Positions 1 through 9,609 of a stretch of DNA of 64,000 nt are shown in pieces. The stretch's first letter is position 1; each line of letters begins with the position of its first letter. The notes beneath the pieces were generated by a model. The model was not told the origin of the DNA and searched no databases. It saw nothing but the letters and a program-made list of their open reading frames with translations. The stretch lies in the NCBI RefSeq assembly GCF_900996225.1, contig NZ_CAAJGL010000123.1, positions 330,612 to 394,611 on the forward strand, written 5' to 3'. The stretch is from Paraburkholderia sp. BCC1884. Its GTDB lineage: Bacteria > Pseudomonadota > Gammaproteobacteria > Burkholderiales > Burkholderiaceae. Made by a program: the position numbers and the translations under genes.

Positions 1-251
1 GCGGGTCGTATAAATCGTCGGGATGGAGAGCGTTTTTTCGCGGATACCAAGGGGACAACACGACCACCAATGAGTACCGGATGTGGCACTTCGATCAATG
101 CAATCGCCACTCGGTTGCGAGCTGACTATGCATTCGAGAACCTTGAATAAGGCTGACGGAAGAAAGGTGATGGATAGTGGTCGCCGGACAGAATTTTGAC
201 GAAAGTCTGGTGAACGGCAGCACACCTGGCCGTTTCAACCTGATCCGAGTG
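1..251. other. Left edge, no recognisable gene
   Basis: Forward frame 1 is open from the window edge to a stop near 148 and frame 3 to about 117, so the 3' end of a gene entering from the left cannot be excluded. Neither translation resembles a family I recognise. The segment is downstream of the leftward PPC gene. Confidence 0.3.
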
Positions 252-647
252 TTAAGCGCTTCGGACCACCAGTTCCATGAACCCTGTAGCCTCGTCGAAT
301 TCCCGTGCGAAAACATATCCAGGAAGCTGCACGAGTAGTAACTCGGCCGTCGTTCGGACCCTGCACCCGTGCGCCACATGACCGCCGAAAACCTGGCCGC
401 TTGCGTCGGCAACGCTCATGTGCAGGTGGGCTCCGTCAGGCGATATGGAGCCAGCGAGGGTCAATATTTCGAGGTCGCCGCGCATCTCGGTCGGGGCGAC
501 GGCTCCAGCGAATCGCAATTGAGCGACGTCGAGGCTACCGATGCCCTGGATAACGAAGGCCGCGGACAATTCGCGCTGACGCAGCACGTCTTCGACAGCG
601 ACTCGCAAATCGTCGCCGGGAGAAAGGCGCAAAGGATGAGCTTGCAT
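252..647 (-). CDS. PPC/DUF296 domain protein
   Basis: This 131-residue protein is a stand-alone PPC (plants and prokaryotes conserved, DUF296) domain, the trimeric fold also found after AT-hooks in plants. The conserved metal-site pattern is visible as HLH at residues 74-76 and GGH ending at residue 90. Length fits the bacterial single-domain family, which lacks an AT-hook. The ATG start has only a weak upstream Shine-Dalgarno. It reads leftward behind the oxygenase gene with a 256-base gap, so it probably has its own promoter. The molecular role of bacterial PPC proteins is poorly defined; nucleotide or DNA binding is usually suggested. Confidence 0.8.
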   Translation of the reverse strand: MQAHPLRLSPGDDLRVAVEDVLRQRELSAAFVIQGIGSLDVAQLRFAGAVAPTEMRGDLEILTLAGSISPDGAHLHMSVADASGQVFGGHVAHGCRVRTTAELLLVQLPGYVFAREFDEATGFMELVVRSA

Positions 648-903
648 ATCCGGTACCGGTCAGAGGTTCCTGAACAGATTAAGTCGGAACAACGGTGTCG
701 GCAAGCGGCGTAGTAGTCTGGAAGGGCCATTGGCTCACGGGTCAGCGGGCCGAACGCAGAAGCGCGTTGCGCGCCTCTGTCATGGCAGGGAACCGGCAAG
801 TACGACAATCGGTAGAGTTCGCCACACTCGGCCATACGCCCAGCACATTCAACGGACAAGCGAACTTCCGTGCTCATCACTCGGGCAGCGTAACCGGTTT
901 GGC

Positions 904-1476
904 TTACGCCCGCTGCTTCATCCAGCACGCGATGCTCATACGGCGACGTGTGGCCGGTAGCACCTCGTGCTCAAACTCCGCTGAGAGAAACAGGAGCAGC
1001 GTGCCGGCGCGCGGAAAGACGTCGTGGTAAGTCTGATCCGCAAGGTATAGCCGCAGTGCGCCGCCCTCAGCGTCCTGCCACGCTTCGTTGAGGTAGAACA
1101 CGGCGGAAATCACACGGCTGTCGCTGTCACGCAGGCAGTCAAGGTGGCGTGCGTATCCGGCACCGGGTGGATAGACCGCGTAGTGTGATTCGCTATCGAC
1201 CAGCCCGAGAAACAGCTCGCGGTTGAGCCTGTTCCGTAGCGCTTCGATGCGATCGGCGAACACCTGCTGCCGAGCGCTCAGCGCGTCGGGTTGGAACCAG
1301 TGCGTGCTGTCGCCGCGCAAAAGTGTGGCAGCGTGATTGGCGCCCACGCGTGCGGGCGTTAGCAACTGCGCGTCGTGCATGGCCATGCATTCGGTCGACA
1401 AGGCCTCGGTCTCGCTCCGTGATAAGAAGTTCGACACGACGCACCAGCCGTTGACGGCGAGCGCGCTTGTCGCCAT
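904..1476 (-). CDS. 2OG-Fe(II) oxygenase, prolyl-4-hydroxylase-like
   Basis: The protein has the double-stranded beta-helix signature of Fe(II)/2-oxoglutarate dioxygenases. An HxD pair (RHLD) lies at residues 111-113 and the distal iron His at about 170 (FEHEVLP), followed by an Arg-rich stretch near 177-180 that would hold 2-oxoglutarate. From the ATG at 1476 it is 190 residues, close to small bacterial members whose N-terminus reads 'GWCVV..FLS'. The frame stays open to a TTG at 1836 (310 residues), but that extension is low in domain-like character and would abut the divergent glutaredoxin start. Substrate is unknown; it could act on a protein or a small molecule. Confidence 0.72.
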   Translation of the reverse strand: MATSALAVNGWCVVSNFLSRSETEALSTECMAMHDAQLLTPARVGANHAATLLRGDSTHWFQPDALSARQQVFADRIEALRNRLNRELFLGLVDSESHYAVYPPGAGYARHLDCLRDSDSRVISAVFYLNEAWQDAEGGALRLYLADQTYHDVFPRAGTLLLFLSAEFEHEVLPATRRRMSIACWMKQRA

Positions 1477-1835
1477 GTCGAACTCGCTGAATTGGGATTT
1501 CGTCGAGACATCGATTGCCTCATTCGGAGTTGCGTCGCCGATCAGACAATCGACGACCCATTCGATTTGCGCTTCAATCGGGGGATGTTCCAGAAATGCA
1601 TCCGTTTTTATTTGTTTTTCCGCTGGCTGCCCGATCGCGTAATCGTTCGGCTCTGCTACCAGCTGGTCAAAACGATCAGGCGTTGGTGGGATCGCATTGA
1701 AAGCGGGCATTGACGCACCGGGGCCAGGAGCAAGAGCCGGGTCGAGGTGGTCGATTTTCGAAGCAACGGCGCAGTCTACACGAGTGGGGAAAGGAGTAGA
1801 CTTCTCGGCTTCTGTTCGCTCTTGAGGTAGCTTCA

Positions 1836-2210
1836 ATGTTGATGAAAGCCCTGCGTGTCGGTCTCGGGCAGCTAATAGTGCTCGGCGACGCCGTCAGTCG
1901 GCCACGTCCGCAACGCCGCTCGGCGCAAGGTCAGGCTGTGGTCGAAAAAGAAGCAGCGGGACTGTCGCTGTATCAATTCCACGCGTGCCCTTTCTGCGTC
2001 AAGACGCGACGCACCCTGCATCGTCTGAATGTGCCGGTGACTTTGAATGATGCAAAAAACGATCCCTTGCACAGGGATCGCTTGCTGGCCGGCGGCGGCA
2101 AGGTCAAGGTGCCTTGCCTACATATTCAGGAACAAGGCCAGTCGCGCTGGTTGTACGACTCCAAGGCGATCATCGCCTATCTGGAGCAACGCTTCGCCAA
2201 GATCGTCTGA
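1836..2210 (+). CDS. Glutaredoxin/GST N-terminal domain protein
   Basis: A thioredoxin-fold domain occupies residues 43-124. The redox motif CPFC is at residues 51-54, followed by a KVPCL cis-proline region and a YDSKAIIAYLE segment typical of the glutathione-binding half of GSTs and of monothiol/dithiol glutaredoxins. The first 40 residues are hydrophobic then basic and could be an N-terminal anchor. GAGG precedes the ATG by 8 bases. There is no C-terminal GST helical domain, so it is a single-domain glutathione-dependent oxidoreductase. The partner is unknown. Confidence 0.75.
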   Translation: MLMKALRVGLGQLIVLGDAVSRPRPQRRSAQGQAVVEKEAAGLSLYQFHACPFCVKTRRTLHRLNVPVTLNDAKNDPLHRDRLLAGGGKVKVPCLHIQEQGQSRWLYDSKAIIAYLEQRFAKIV

Positions 2211-2838
2211 TCAGAGGCGCGGAGCCGGAAGACTTCGTGATGGCTCATGGCCCGCGACTGCTAGCCAACGCTACATCGCGCCCTGGCGGGATGGACGGCT
2301 TGCGCGAGCAATGGCGGACGGCCCAGTGCAATGCGTGGCCGGAGAGCCATTACGCGATATCGATCTTCTCAACATCGACGTCGATTGCAGAGCTCAATGC
2401 GCTTTGCGAAAGAATCAGGTTATTTCGAACCGAAGTCATTTCAGTGCTTCGGCAGTGTTGGGATATTCAGCGTTCTAATGTCGGCGGGTAAGCATCTCAC
2501 ACACTCGAATTCCCGTTCTTTTAGAAAATGAACGGTTTCGATACGTACATCGCCAACCACCTTACACGTTGTGTCTCGCCAAAAAAACGCTGGCCACAGG
2601 CAAGCAGTCCGTCTCCCGTGGACCATCAGGTCATCCGTCACACGACACGAAACAGCTTGAAAGCGACACCATGCAACGGGGAAAGGCGGTTTTACCGTTT
2701 TCTACCGCCAATCCGCTCAAGCAGCCCGAAATCCGGCCGACAACCTTCGTAGCCGTCCGCAGGCTGATCCAGTAATCCAATGGCCGGCGCGACATATGAG
2801 TTGGAGTGCAGATTTCAGATCTTGGGTAGAGGTCATTT
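2211..2838. other. 628-base intergenic region upstream of the chemoreceptor
   Basis: I found no coding region here that resembles a known family. The several short open frames on both strands lack ribosome binding sites. The only structured signal is the sigma-28-type promoter at 2717-2743. Confidence 0.5.
2717..2743 (+). promoter_or_regulatory. Candidate sigma-28 (FliA) promoter for the chemoreceptor
   Basis: TCAAGCAG (2717-2724) and GCCGACAA (2736-2743) are separated by exactly 11 bases. This matches the flagellar class III layout T(A/C)AAG...-N11-GCCGATAA. It would start transcription about 90 bases before the GTG of the chemoreceptor gene, the kind of gene FliA usually drives. Expression has not been shown. 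Confidence 0.55.
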
Positions 2839-4730
2839 GTGAAGCTTACGAGTTCCATCGCTTTCAAATTCGGTAGCGTGTCAGGCGTTGCACTGGCGAT
2901 TACGGTTCTTCTACTCACCACGGTCGGCGCGCGCAACGTGCGCCAGCAGGCCGTCGACGAATTTGAGCGGGCCAGTCACGAGCGCATCGCTCAGGCGGAC
3001 GAATCGCTCGACACCAACTTCCGCGAGGTCGAGCAAAACCTCACCTACCTGACGCAGACGGCGCAACTGAAGGCCGCCGACCAGAGCATCACCGACTACC
3101 TCGCCCACGGTGGGCAGATGACGCCGGATGCGAATGGCGAAGTGGAAAAATCCATCTTCGCGCTACTGAAGCAATTCGGCGACGCTCATCCGAACATGCG
3201 CTACCTCGATATCGGCACCCGCTGGGGCGGCTATGTGCAATGGCCGATCGAGAGCATGAACGGCGATCATTACGATCCCCGCGTGCGGCCCTGGTATCAA
3301 CTGGCCATGACGGCGCCGGACCACGTAGTGCGCCCCGCACCCTATTTGAGCGCAGCGGGCTCCGGCGGCGCGATCATTTCATTCGCGCGGGTCGTCAAGG
3401 ACAGCAAGGGCGAGATTCTCGGCGCGCTCGAAGGCGATATCTCGCTGGTCGACTTCGCGCGGCTAACGAGTGGAATCCGGTTCGGTGACAGTGGGTATCT
3501 GCTGGTTGCCGACAACAACGGCAAGATACTGATCGACCCGCGTGCCAAGGAACACGAGTTCAAGGATCTCAAAGGCCTCGGTGGCGGCTACGAACAACTG
3601 GCGAGTGCCGCCGATGGTTTGAACACGGTGTACATGGATGAGAAGCCCTACCGGTCGTTCGTGTACACGTCGCCGAAAAATGGCTGGAAGTACTATGCGC
3701 TGATTCCTGAGGCAGAGATGATGGCCGCCGCGAACCGGCTGACATGGACACTGATCGCAACGGGCCTGTTCGTCCTGATCGCGGCACTCGGTTTGACGAT
3801 CGTGCTCGGCCAGCGCATGACCCGCCCAATTCGCAGCCTCGCCGGTTCGATGCACGAAATTGCCGTAGGTGACGGTGACCTGACCCGGCGCTTGCCGCTG
3901 AACACAGCCGACGAAGTCGGGTTGCTCGCACGACAGTTCAATGCGTTCGTCGAGAAATTGCACGGCGTGATGCAGAGGGTGGTGGCGAGCAGTCGTCATC
4001 TTGAACTAGCCGCCAGCGAAGTGTCGGCAGGCAATCTCGATCTGTCTTCGCGAACCGAACAGCAGGCCGCCTCGCTCGAACAGACCGCCGCGAGTATGGA
4101 AGAGTTGGCGGGCACGGTGCGCGGCACAGCCGAGCAGGCGCGCAGCGCCAATGCGGTGGCTGCCGGCGCGGTGGAAACCGCGCATCGCGGCAACCAGGCG
4201 TCACGAAGGCAGCCAATACGATGAACACTGCCGTCGAGCAGTCCAGCAAGATCGTAGGCATCGTCGGGTTGATCGAGGGCATCGCCTTCCAGACCAATAT
4301 TCTCGCGCTCAACGCGGCCGTCGAGTCCGCGCGGGCCGGTGAAAGCGGGCGTGGCTTCGCGGTCGTCGCGTCGGAAGTGCGCAACCTCGCGCAGCGCTCG
4401 ACGTCCGCAGCGAAGGACATCAAGGCGTTGCTGGAATCGTCGCTGGTGAATGTGCAGGAGGGCGCCGAACAGGTCAATCTCGCAGGGAAAACAATCGCTG
4501 AATTGACCAACGCGATCTCGAATGTCGCCACCATCACGAGCGAAATTGCCAATTCGGCGCGTGAGCAAAGTCGCGCGATCGACGAGGTGAACCAGGCGGT
4601 CGCCTTGATGGACCAGTCGACCCAGCAAAATGCTGCACTCGTCGAACAGATCGCAGCAGCTTCGGATTCGCTGAAGTCGCAAGGGCGGGAACTCAATACG
4701 ACGGTCGGGTTCTTCAAGCTGGAGGCATAG
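2839..4730 (+). pseudogene. Methyl-accepting chemotaxis protein, broken by a -1 frameshift
   Basis: The first open frame (2839-4224) encodes TM1 (about residues 11-31), a periplasmic double-CACHE sensor (about 40-290), TM2 (about 303-324), HAMP (325-378) and the start of the cytoplasmic coiled coil. It then runs into the out-of-frame tail SRRQPIR. The rest of the signalling domain, including the hairpin tip IEGIAFQTNILALNAAVE, continues in another frame to 4730. Reading 'gtc acg aag' from 4200 restores the family sequence, so one base (probably a G) is missing near 4197-4200. The GTG start has AGAGG 6 bases upstream. As written, the receptor lacks its kinase-control tip and could not signal. 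A sequencing error is the main alternative to a real lesion. Confidence 0.85.
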
Positions 4731-4778
4731 GCGCAATGCGCCGCTCTGGATAACGCCGGCCGATCTTTTGCCGTGACT

Positions 4779-5864
4779 TCAGAACTTGTGTACCAGGCCG
4801 ACCCCGATGCCGCGCGTGTCGGTGCCGGGAGTAACGGGAAGGCCTGAATACGCGGTGCCGGAAAGCGTGTATTTCGCCTGATTCCTGTTCTGGATAAACC
4901 CAGCCGCCGTATAGAGCTCGGTCGATTTAGAGAGGGCATATTCGAAAAGCACACCCAATTGCTGCGCGTTGTTACCCGCTCCCGTGCGATCATGCACGTA
5001 ACCGTACATCAGCGAAAGAAAAGCAAAGGGCGAGAGCTGATACGAGTCCGATATCTGGTAGACGTCGTGTTGCATGTATTTCGGCGTATTGGTCAAGTTC
5101 TCTGTGTGATAGGCCAGCCAGATGCGGTTGGCGCCAATCGCGTAAGACGCTCCCGCGTTGAACACGCTAAATACCGCGCCGGGGCCCGCGGCCGCACCGC
5201 CCGTTAGCGTGTAGCTCCCACCTGCGCCGACACCTGGCTCGTCTCCTCTTTCGTAGCCAGCGGCCACATTCAGTGGCCCGTTGATGTACTGGACGACAAC
5301 GTTATAAAACCCTATCCCATTGCCTCCTCCGGTCGCGGAGTCGCGCAATGCGACCATGAATTTGGCATTCAGCCCGTCAAATGTAGGCGTGTAGTAGGAA
5401 ATCCCATTGCTTGCGCGGATGATGAGGCCGTTGAAATTATTCATGGGAGACGCAATGCTTTTAACCCATGATGGATCCATCGCCGCCTGAAGGACATCGT
5501 ATTGTGGCGAGTTTTGCAAGCCGAAGCGGACTTCTCCGAAACCACCGGACAGGCCGACATACGCGAGGCGATTAAAGGCATCGGCCGAGTTTGTCGCTAC
5601 ACCAGTCTGGCCGGAGAAGGCTTGCTCCAACTGGAAGTTGACTTGCAGGCCGCCGCCGATATCCTCGCGGCCCTTAAAGCCATAGCGTGTCGAGAAGAGT
5701 CCACCTGGTACCGCGCGGATCGCAGAATTGTTGCCGCTCGAACTCTGATAGACGAAGCCATTATCGAGCACGCCATAGAGCGTGACTGTCGACTGCGCAA
5801 ACACGGGGGTGATTGACGCGCAGGACAAAACTACGCCCGATGCGAGAGTGATACATCTTTTCAT
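4779..5864 (-). CDS. General porin (Gram-negative OmpC-like)
   Basis: This 361-residue outer-membrane beta-barrel begins with a signal peptide cut after VFA (about residue 23), then QSTVTLYGVLDNG, the usual first strand of Burkholderia porins. It ends VGLVHKF with the C-terminal Phe needed for BAM assembly. Internal RYGFKGREDIGGGL and RLAYVGLSGGFGEVRFG segments are family hallmarks. The trimeric pore passes small hydrophilic solutes; substrate preference cannot be read. GGAG sits before the ATG and a long AT-rich leader lies upstream, which suggests independent and possibly regulated transcription. Confidence 0.93.
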   Translation of the reverse strand: MKRCITLASGVVLSCASITPVFAQSTVTLYGVLDNGFVYQSSSGNNSAIRAVPGGLFSTRYGFKGREDIGGGLQVNFQLEQAFSGQTGVATNSADAFNRLAYVGLSGGFGEVRFGLQNSPQYDVLQAAMDPSWVKSIASPMNNFNGLIIRASNGISYYTPTFDGLNAKFMVALRDSATGGGNGIGFYNVVVQYINGPLNVAAGYERGDEPGVGAGGSYTLTGGAAAGPGAVFSVFNAGASYAIGANRIWLAYHTENLTNTPKYMQHDVYQISDSYQLSPFAFLSLMYGYVHDRTGAGNNAQQLGVLFEYALSKSTELYTAAGFIQNRNQAKYTLSGTAYSGLPVTPGTDTRGIGVGLVHKF

Positions 5865-6344
5865 GCGAGATCTCCATTTTTATCTACATCGGTATGCCGA
5901 CGTTTTTTTGAATATCTATATTGTTCGCATTACTAATATAAATGACGCGAGTTGAAACGATCTAGCGTGACATAGGCACGAATTATGTCGTGCTCTTACG
6001 GATAAGAAATCGGTCTCGGAGCGTCCACCGGGGTTGTTGACCGTCTGATAGGCCGCCAGTAACGGCGGGGCAAGCTAACGGCTTAAGTGGTTTCGCTGCA
6101 CAGACCAATCTCCTCCTATGGATGGCATTTTCTGCATGCCTGTGCGATTCCGGTGCAACACGTATCGCACATCATTTGGTAAGGTTAATTGCGTGGGAGG
6201 CGATGGGTCCATGCATAAAACTTAGATTGAATGGCATTTTTGTACTTGCAACCGAGCCGGGTAAACCAGCATCGGGTTCGACGAATCGTACGCAAGCTGC
6301 GCATCTGAACAGATGGCGTTGACTTCCACAGCGATCGCAGAGCC
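5865..6344. other. 480-base region upstream of the porin
   Basis: No gene is recognisable. The part next to the porin (about 5880-5950) is clearly AT-rich for this genome, with several TATA-like hexamers on the minus strand, and probably holds the porin promoter. The remainder has no structure I can name. Confidence 0.4.
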
Positions 6345-7346
6345 TCAAGTCGGGCTGTCGGTTTTGATCGCAACACAGCGATGCCGATACTTCGCCGGAG
6401 TCTCGCCGACGAGCTTAGTAAAAAGTCGTGTGAAACTGACGACGTCAGCGTAGCCGACCGCCTCCACGATCCGGGCTATCGACCCGTTGGAATTAACTAG
6501 AAGGTGCTTGCACTTCTCGACTCTTGCCTCCTGCAAAAGAGTCAACGGCGATTTCCCGGTCTCGGCATTGACCCTGCGCATCAGCGTGCGGCCACTGACA
6601 TGAAATGCTTCCGCGACCCTGTTCAAGTCGTATTCTTCCGTCAATCGGTTCTCGAACCACTGAATCAGGCTTTGCGAGAAGGTAGGAAGTTCTCGCTCGA
6701 ACAAATTCGTGTCGACATACGGTGACTGGCTGGCACGCTGGGTCGGCAGCAAGGTGACCGCAGCGGTCGCCGTCGCGACTTCGGCGCCCAGATAGCGTTT
6801 GACGAGATGGATGGCCAGGTCGAAAGCCGAACTGACCGCCGCCGACGTCATGACGGCGCCATCCTCCAGCAAAATGGCGTCGGAATTTACCTTTGCTTCG
6901 GGATAGCGGGTGGCCAGATCGCCGGCAAATAACCATGCCGTCGTAACGTTGCGCCCGTTCAGCAGACCCGCTTCGCCAAGAAGGAATGCGCCGACGCAAA
7001 CCGCCGCCACGGCTGTGCCACGAGCGAAGCTGCGGCCGATAAATTCTCGCTCCCGCGAAAGCGGCGCAAGCTTCGCCGCCCAGTCTTGCCTGCGTTGAGT
7101 CTCGAACCCCGGAATGATCAGTAGATCGTAGAAGCCGGTGGGGCGCTTCAGCGGCAACATGAAGCCGCCTGCGACCCTCACTTTCCTGCCTGGCAGACCG
7201 ATCAACTCGACGCTCAAGTCGACACGTCGCCTTGCTCCCACGCTCTGACCGAGGTCGCTGGCGATACGTAACACGTCCGCGATGCCGAACAACTGCGTTG
7301 GCATGCAACCGCTATAAGCGAGGACGGCAATGCGCACGGTTTTCAT
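6345..7346 (-). CDS. GlxA/AraC-family regulator with DJ-1/PfpI domain
   Basis: Residues 5-200 form a DJ-1/PfpI-like class I amidotransferase domain (YDLLIIPGFE, then AAVCVGAFLLGEAG with the elbow Cys). Residues about 225-325 form an AraC double helix-turn-helix (VAEAFHVSGRTLMRRVNAETG, then IVEAVGYADVVSFTRLF). This is the GlxA-type architecture, usually an activator sensing a small molecule through the N-terminal domain. The ATG at 7346 is preferred over the TTG one codon earlier because GGGAG lies 4 bases upstream of it. It diverges from the MBL-fold hydrolase gene, its most likely target. Confidence 0.9.
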   Translation of the reverse strand: MKTVRIAVLAYSGCMPTQLFGIADVLRIASDLGQSVGARRRVDLSVELIGLPGRKVRVAGGFMLPLKRPTGFYDLLIIPGFETQRRQDWAAKLAPLSREREFIGRSFARGTAVAAVCVGAFLLGEAGLLNGRNVTTAWLFAGDLATRYPEAKVNSDAILLEDGAVMTSAAVSSAFDLAIHLVKRYLGAEVATATAAVTLLPTQRASQSPYVDTNLFERELPTFSQSLIQWFENRLTEEYDLNRVAEAFHVSGRTLMRRVNAETGKSPLTLLQEARVEKCKHLLVNSNGSIARIVEAVGYADVVSFTRLFTKLVGETPAKYRHRCVAIKTDSPT

Positions 7347-7507
7347 CAAGCTCCCGGGAAAACAGGTTATATGGCGATTTTGACCATTTTATAGTCAATA
7401 TTGACATGCCGTGAATTTGCCGTCGCGACGATAATTTGCCTTCCGACCGGGAGCGCGCGCAGAACCTCTTGCTCTCCCGAACCGACCATCGACGAGAAAG
7501 CAAAATC

Positions 7508-8341
7508 ATGAGCGAACATCAAATCATTACGATCCCCATTCTTCCTTTCGGCATGGTTCATTGCCATCTGGTGATTGGAACCAACGGTTGCGTGCTGGTC
7601 GATACCGGTATCCCGGGTTCGGAAGGCAAGATCGAGCGTGCGCTGGAGCAGCACGGTCGCAAGCTGAGCGATATCACGCTGATCGTAGTCACTCATGCGC
7701 ATACGGACCACGCAGGATCGGCCGCGCGACTACGCGAGTTGACGGGTGCACCCATCCTGGCTCACGCGGGAGACCTCGACTATTACGAGCGGCGTAAGGA
7801 GATGTCTTACTGCGTGGCGCACTGGTGGGGGCCTCTTTTTCTGCGTTCCGGCGTCCCCGGTGAGCCCTACACGGCATTTACGCCGGACATCATGCTTCAA
7901 GACAACGCCAGTTTAGATCTGAGTCGCTTTGGAATCGAAGGCACGGCGAGACACACGCCCGGCCATACAGCCGGCTCTGTGTCGGTTGAACTGAATGGCG
8001 GCGATGCGTTGGTCGGCGACCTGATCGCGTCCGGCGTCTTTCTTGGAGGCATGATGCGCACCGGGCATGCCATACGCCCGCCCTTCGAAGACGATCCTCA
8101 AGCCGTCAGTGCGGAATTGATGAGCATGGTCCACGCCGGCATGCAACGTTTCCACATGGGCCACGGCGGCCCGCTGGGTGTCGAGGAGGTGAGTCGACAT
8201 GCCAATGCGCTTCGGGACATGATGCCCGGTCGCAGATATACGTTGCAACGTGGCGAGTGTTCATGCGCCAAGGGCAAGCTAACGGAAATGCGTCACGCAA
8301 AATCTGACCTCGACGCAAATGAAAGTGCTTCGCCGAAGTGA
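7508..8341 (+). CDS. MBL-fold metallo-hydrolase
   Basis: This 277-residue protein has the dinuclear zinc motif THAHTDH at residues 62-68, later ligands in HTPGHTAGS (near 160) and GDLIASG, and a final GHGG. These are the signatures of hydrolytic metallo-beta-lactamase-fold enzymes such as glyoxalase II and lactonases. The ATG at 7508 starts the MSEHQIITIP sequence; an upstream in-frame start exists but adds unconserved residues. The C-terminus is Cys-containing and unrelated to the core. It is divergent from the GlxA regulator and followed on the same strand by a YafY regulator. The substrate is unknown. Confidence 0.85.
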   Translation: MSEHQIITIPILPFGMVHCHLVIGTNGCVLVDTGIPGSEGKIERALEQHGRKLSDITLIVVTHAHTDHAGSAARLRELTGAPILAHAGDLDYYERRKEMSYCVAHWWGPLFLRSGVPGEPYTAFTPDIMLQDNASLDLSRFGIEGTARHTPGHTAGSVSVELNGGDALVGDLIASGVFLGGMMRTGHAIRPPFEDDPQAVSAELMSMVHAGMQRFHMGHGGPLGVEEVSRHANALRDMMPGRRYTLQRGECSCAKGKLTEMRHAKSDLDANESASPK

Positions 8342-8420
8342 GGATCAAGCGAGAGTGCGTGGCCTGAAATTAATCGATAATGGCGTCGATCAACTCGTGT
8401 GTCGATATCAGGATCATCGT

Positions 8421-9143
8421 ATGGCTCGCTCCGAACGTCTCCTTAGTCTCTTGCAACTGTTGCGGCGTTATCGACGTCCCGTGAGTGGGCAAGTATTGGC
8501 TGAGGAACTCGGCGTGAGCATCCGCACGCTATACCGGGACATCGCCAGTTTGCAGGCGCAAGGGGCAATGATCGAAGGGGAGCCGGGTGTCGGGTACGTG
8601 ATGAAACCGGGTTTCATGCTGCCGCCGATGATGTTCAGCTCGGAAGAACTCGACGCGCTAGTGCTCGGCATGCGCTGGGTCGCCGATCGCTGCGACAGGA
8701 CACTGGCGGCCGGCGCGCTGAGCACGCTTGCGAAGGTAGCCGCCGTACTGCCCGCAGAGCTGCGTCGCGAGCTGGAGGAATCGTCGCTGCTAGTGGGGGC
8801 GCCATTGAAAAGGCTTGCCCACGACGTCTCTTCCGATCTTTTACGTGCCGCCGTCCGAGCAGAAGAAAAGCTCAACATTACCTACGTGGACGCCGGTGGT
8901 ATTAGCTCGCAGCGGGTCGTCTGGCCGTTCGCACTCGTCTATTTCGAGCAGGCCAGGGTGCTGATGTGCTGGTGCGAGCTTCGAGCAGGCTTCAGGAATT
9001 TCCGCTCCGACCGGATTTCGGACGTCGAGCGAGTGGGTGAGCGCTACCCGAAAAGGCGATCCACGCTGCTTCGCGAATGGAGGAAGGTCAACGCTGTGGC
9101 GAGCCGCACCATACTGCCAGAATCTGACAGTGTCGGCTATTAA
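8421..9143 (+). CDS. YafY-family (WYL) transcriptional regulator
   Basis: An N-terminal winged helix-turn-helix (residues 1-60: RLLSLLQLLRRYR, then VSIRTLYRDIASLQAQGA) precedes a WYL-type ligand-binding half ending in a FRSDRISDVE motif. At 240 residues it is the usual YafY length. The ATG at 8421 matches the conserved MARSERLL start; the frame upstream overlaps the MBL gene. It lies between the MBL-fold hydrolase and a VOC protein. YafY genes are very often adjacent to the VOC or glyoxalase-like gene they control, which fits the 32-base gap here. Confidence 0.88.
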   Translation: MARSERLLSLLQLLRRYRRPVSGQVLAEELGVSIRTLYRDIASLQAQGAMIEGEPGVGYVMKPGFMLPPMMFSSEELDALVLGMRWVADRCDRTLAAGALSTLAKVAAVLPAELRRELEESSLLVGAPLKRLAHDVSSDLLRAAVRAEEKLNITYVDAGGISSQRVVWPFALVYFEQARVLMCWCELRAGFRNFRSDRISDVERVGERYPKRRSTLLREWRKVNAVASRTILPESDSVGY

Positions 9144-9175
9144 GCTGAGTTTCCTTTCTTGGCCAGGAGCGCAAA

Positions 9176-9568
9176 ATGAAGTTCGCATCGGTTCGTGTCG
9201 TCACCCGGAATCTCGAAGCGCAGGTCGAGTTTTATCAAACGCTTTCCGGTATCGAGGCTGCACGCCCCGCTGATGGATTTGCCGAGATCCGATTCGAAGG
9301 AGCGGTGCTGGCAATCTCGTCCGAGGATTTGATCAGGCGTTTTAATGTCGGGGCTGCCGTTGCGGCTGCGAATCAGTCGGCGATTCTGGAGTTCGAAGTG
9401 GAGGACGTCGATGCCGTGTGCGACCGTATGCATGCGTCCGGCACGCCCGTCGTTATGCCGACGACGTTGATGCCGTGGGGAAATCGATCGCTATTGTTGC
9501 GTGACCCGGATGGAAATCTCGTCAACCTGTTTTCCCGACCCGAGGGTCGAGATCGACGTCGAAACTGA
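9176..9568 (+). CDS. VOC family protein (glyoxalase/bleomycin-resistance fold)
   Basis: This 130-residue single-unit VOC protein shows paired beta-alpha-beta modules: KFASVRVVTRNLEAQVEFYQ at the start and LEFEVEDVDAVCDRM, then LLRDPDGNLVNLFSRP at the end. A Glu/His metal set is not complete enough to predict an enzyme activity. GGAG lies 6 bases before the ATG. It probably shares a transcript with, or is a target of, the upstream YafY regulator. Confidence 0.87.
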   Translation: MKFASVRVVTRNLEAQVEFYQTLSGIEAARPADGFAEIRFEGAVLAISSEDLIRRFNVGAAVAAANQSAILEFEVEDVDAVCDRMHASGTPVVMPTTLMPWGNRSLLLRDPDGNLVNLFSRPEGRDRRRN

Positions 9569-9609
9569 CGCTTGCCGCCACCGCGCAGAAACAGCGCCGG
9601 GACTTCTAC

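Noticed and set aside
461..928. 155-codon minus-strand frame between the PPC and oxygenase genes
   Set aside because: It overlaps the PPC gene in another frame, and its translation is Cys/Arg/Ser-rich without any motif.
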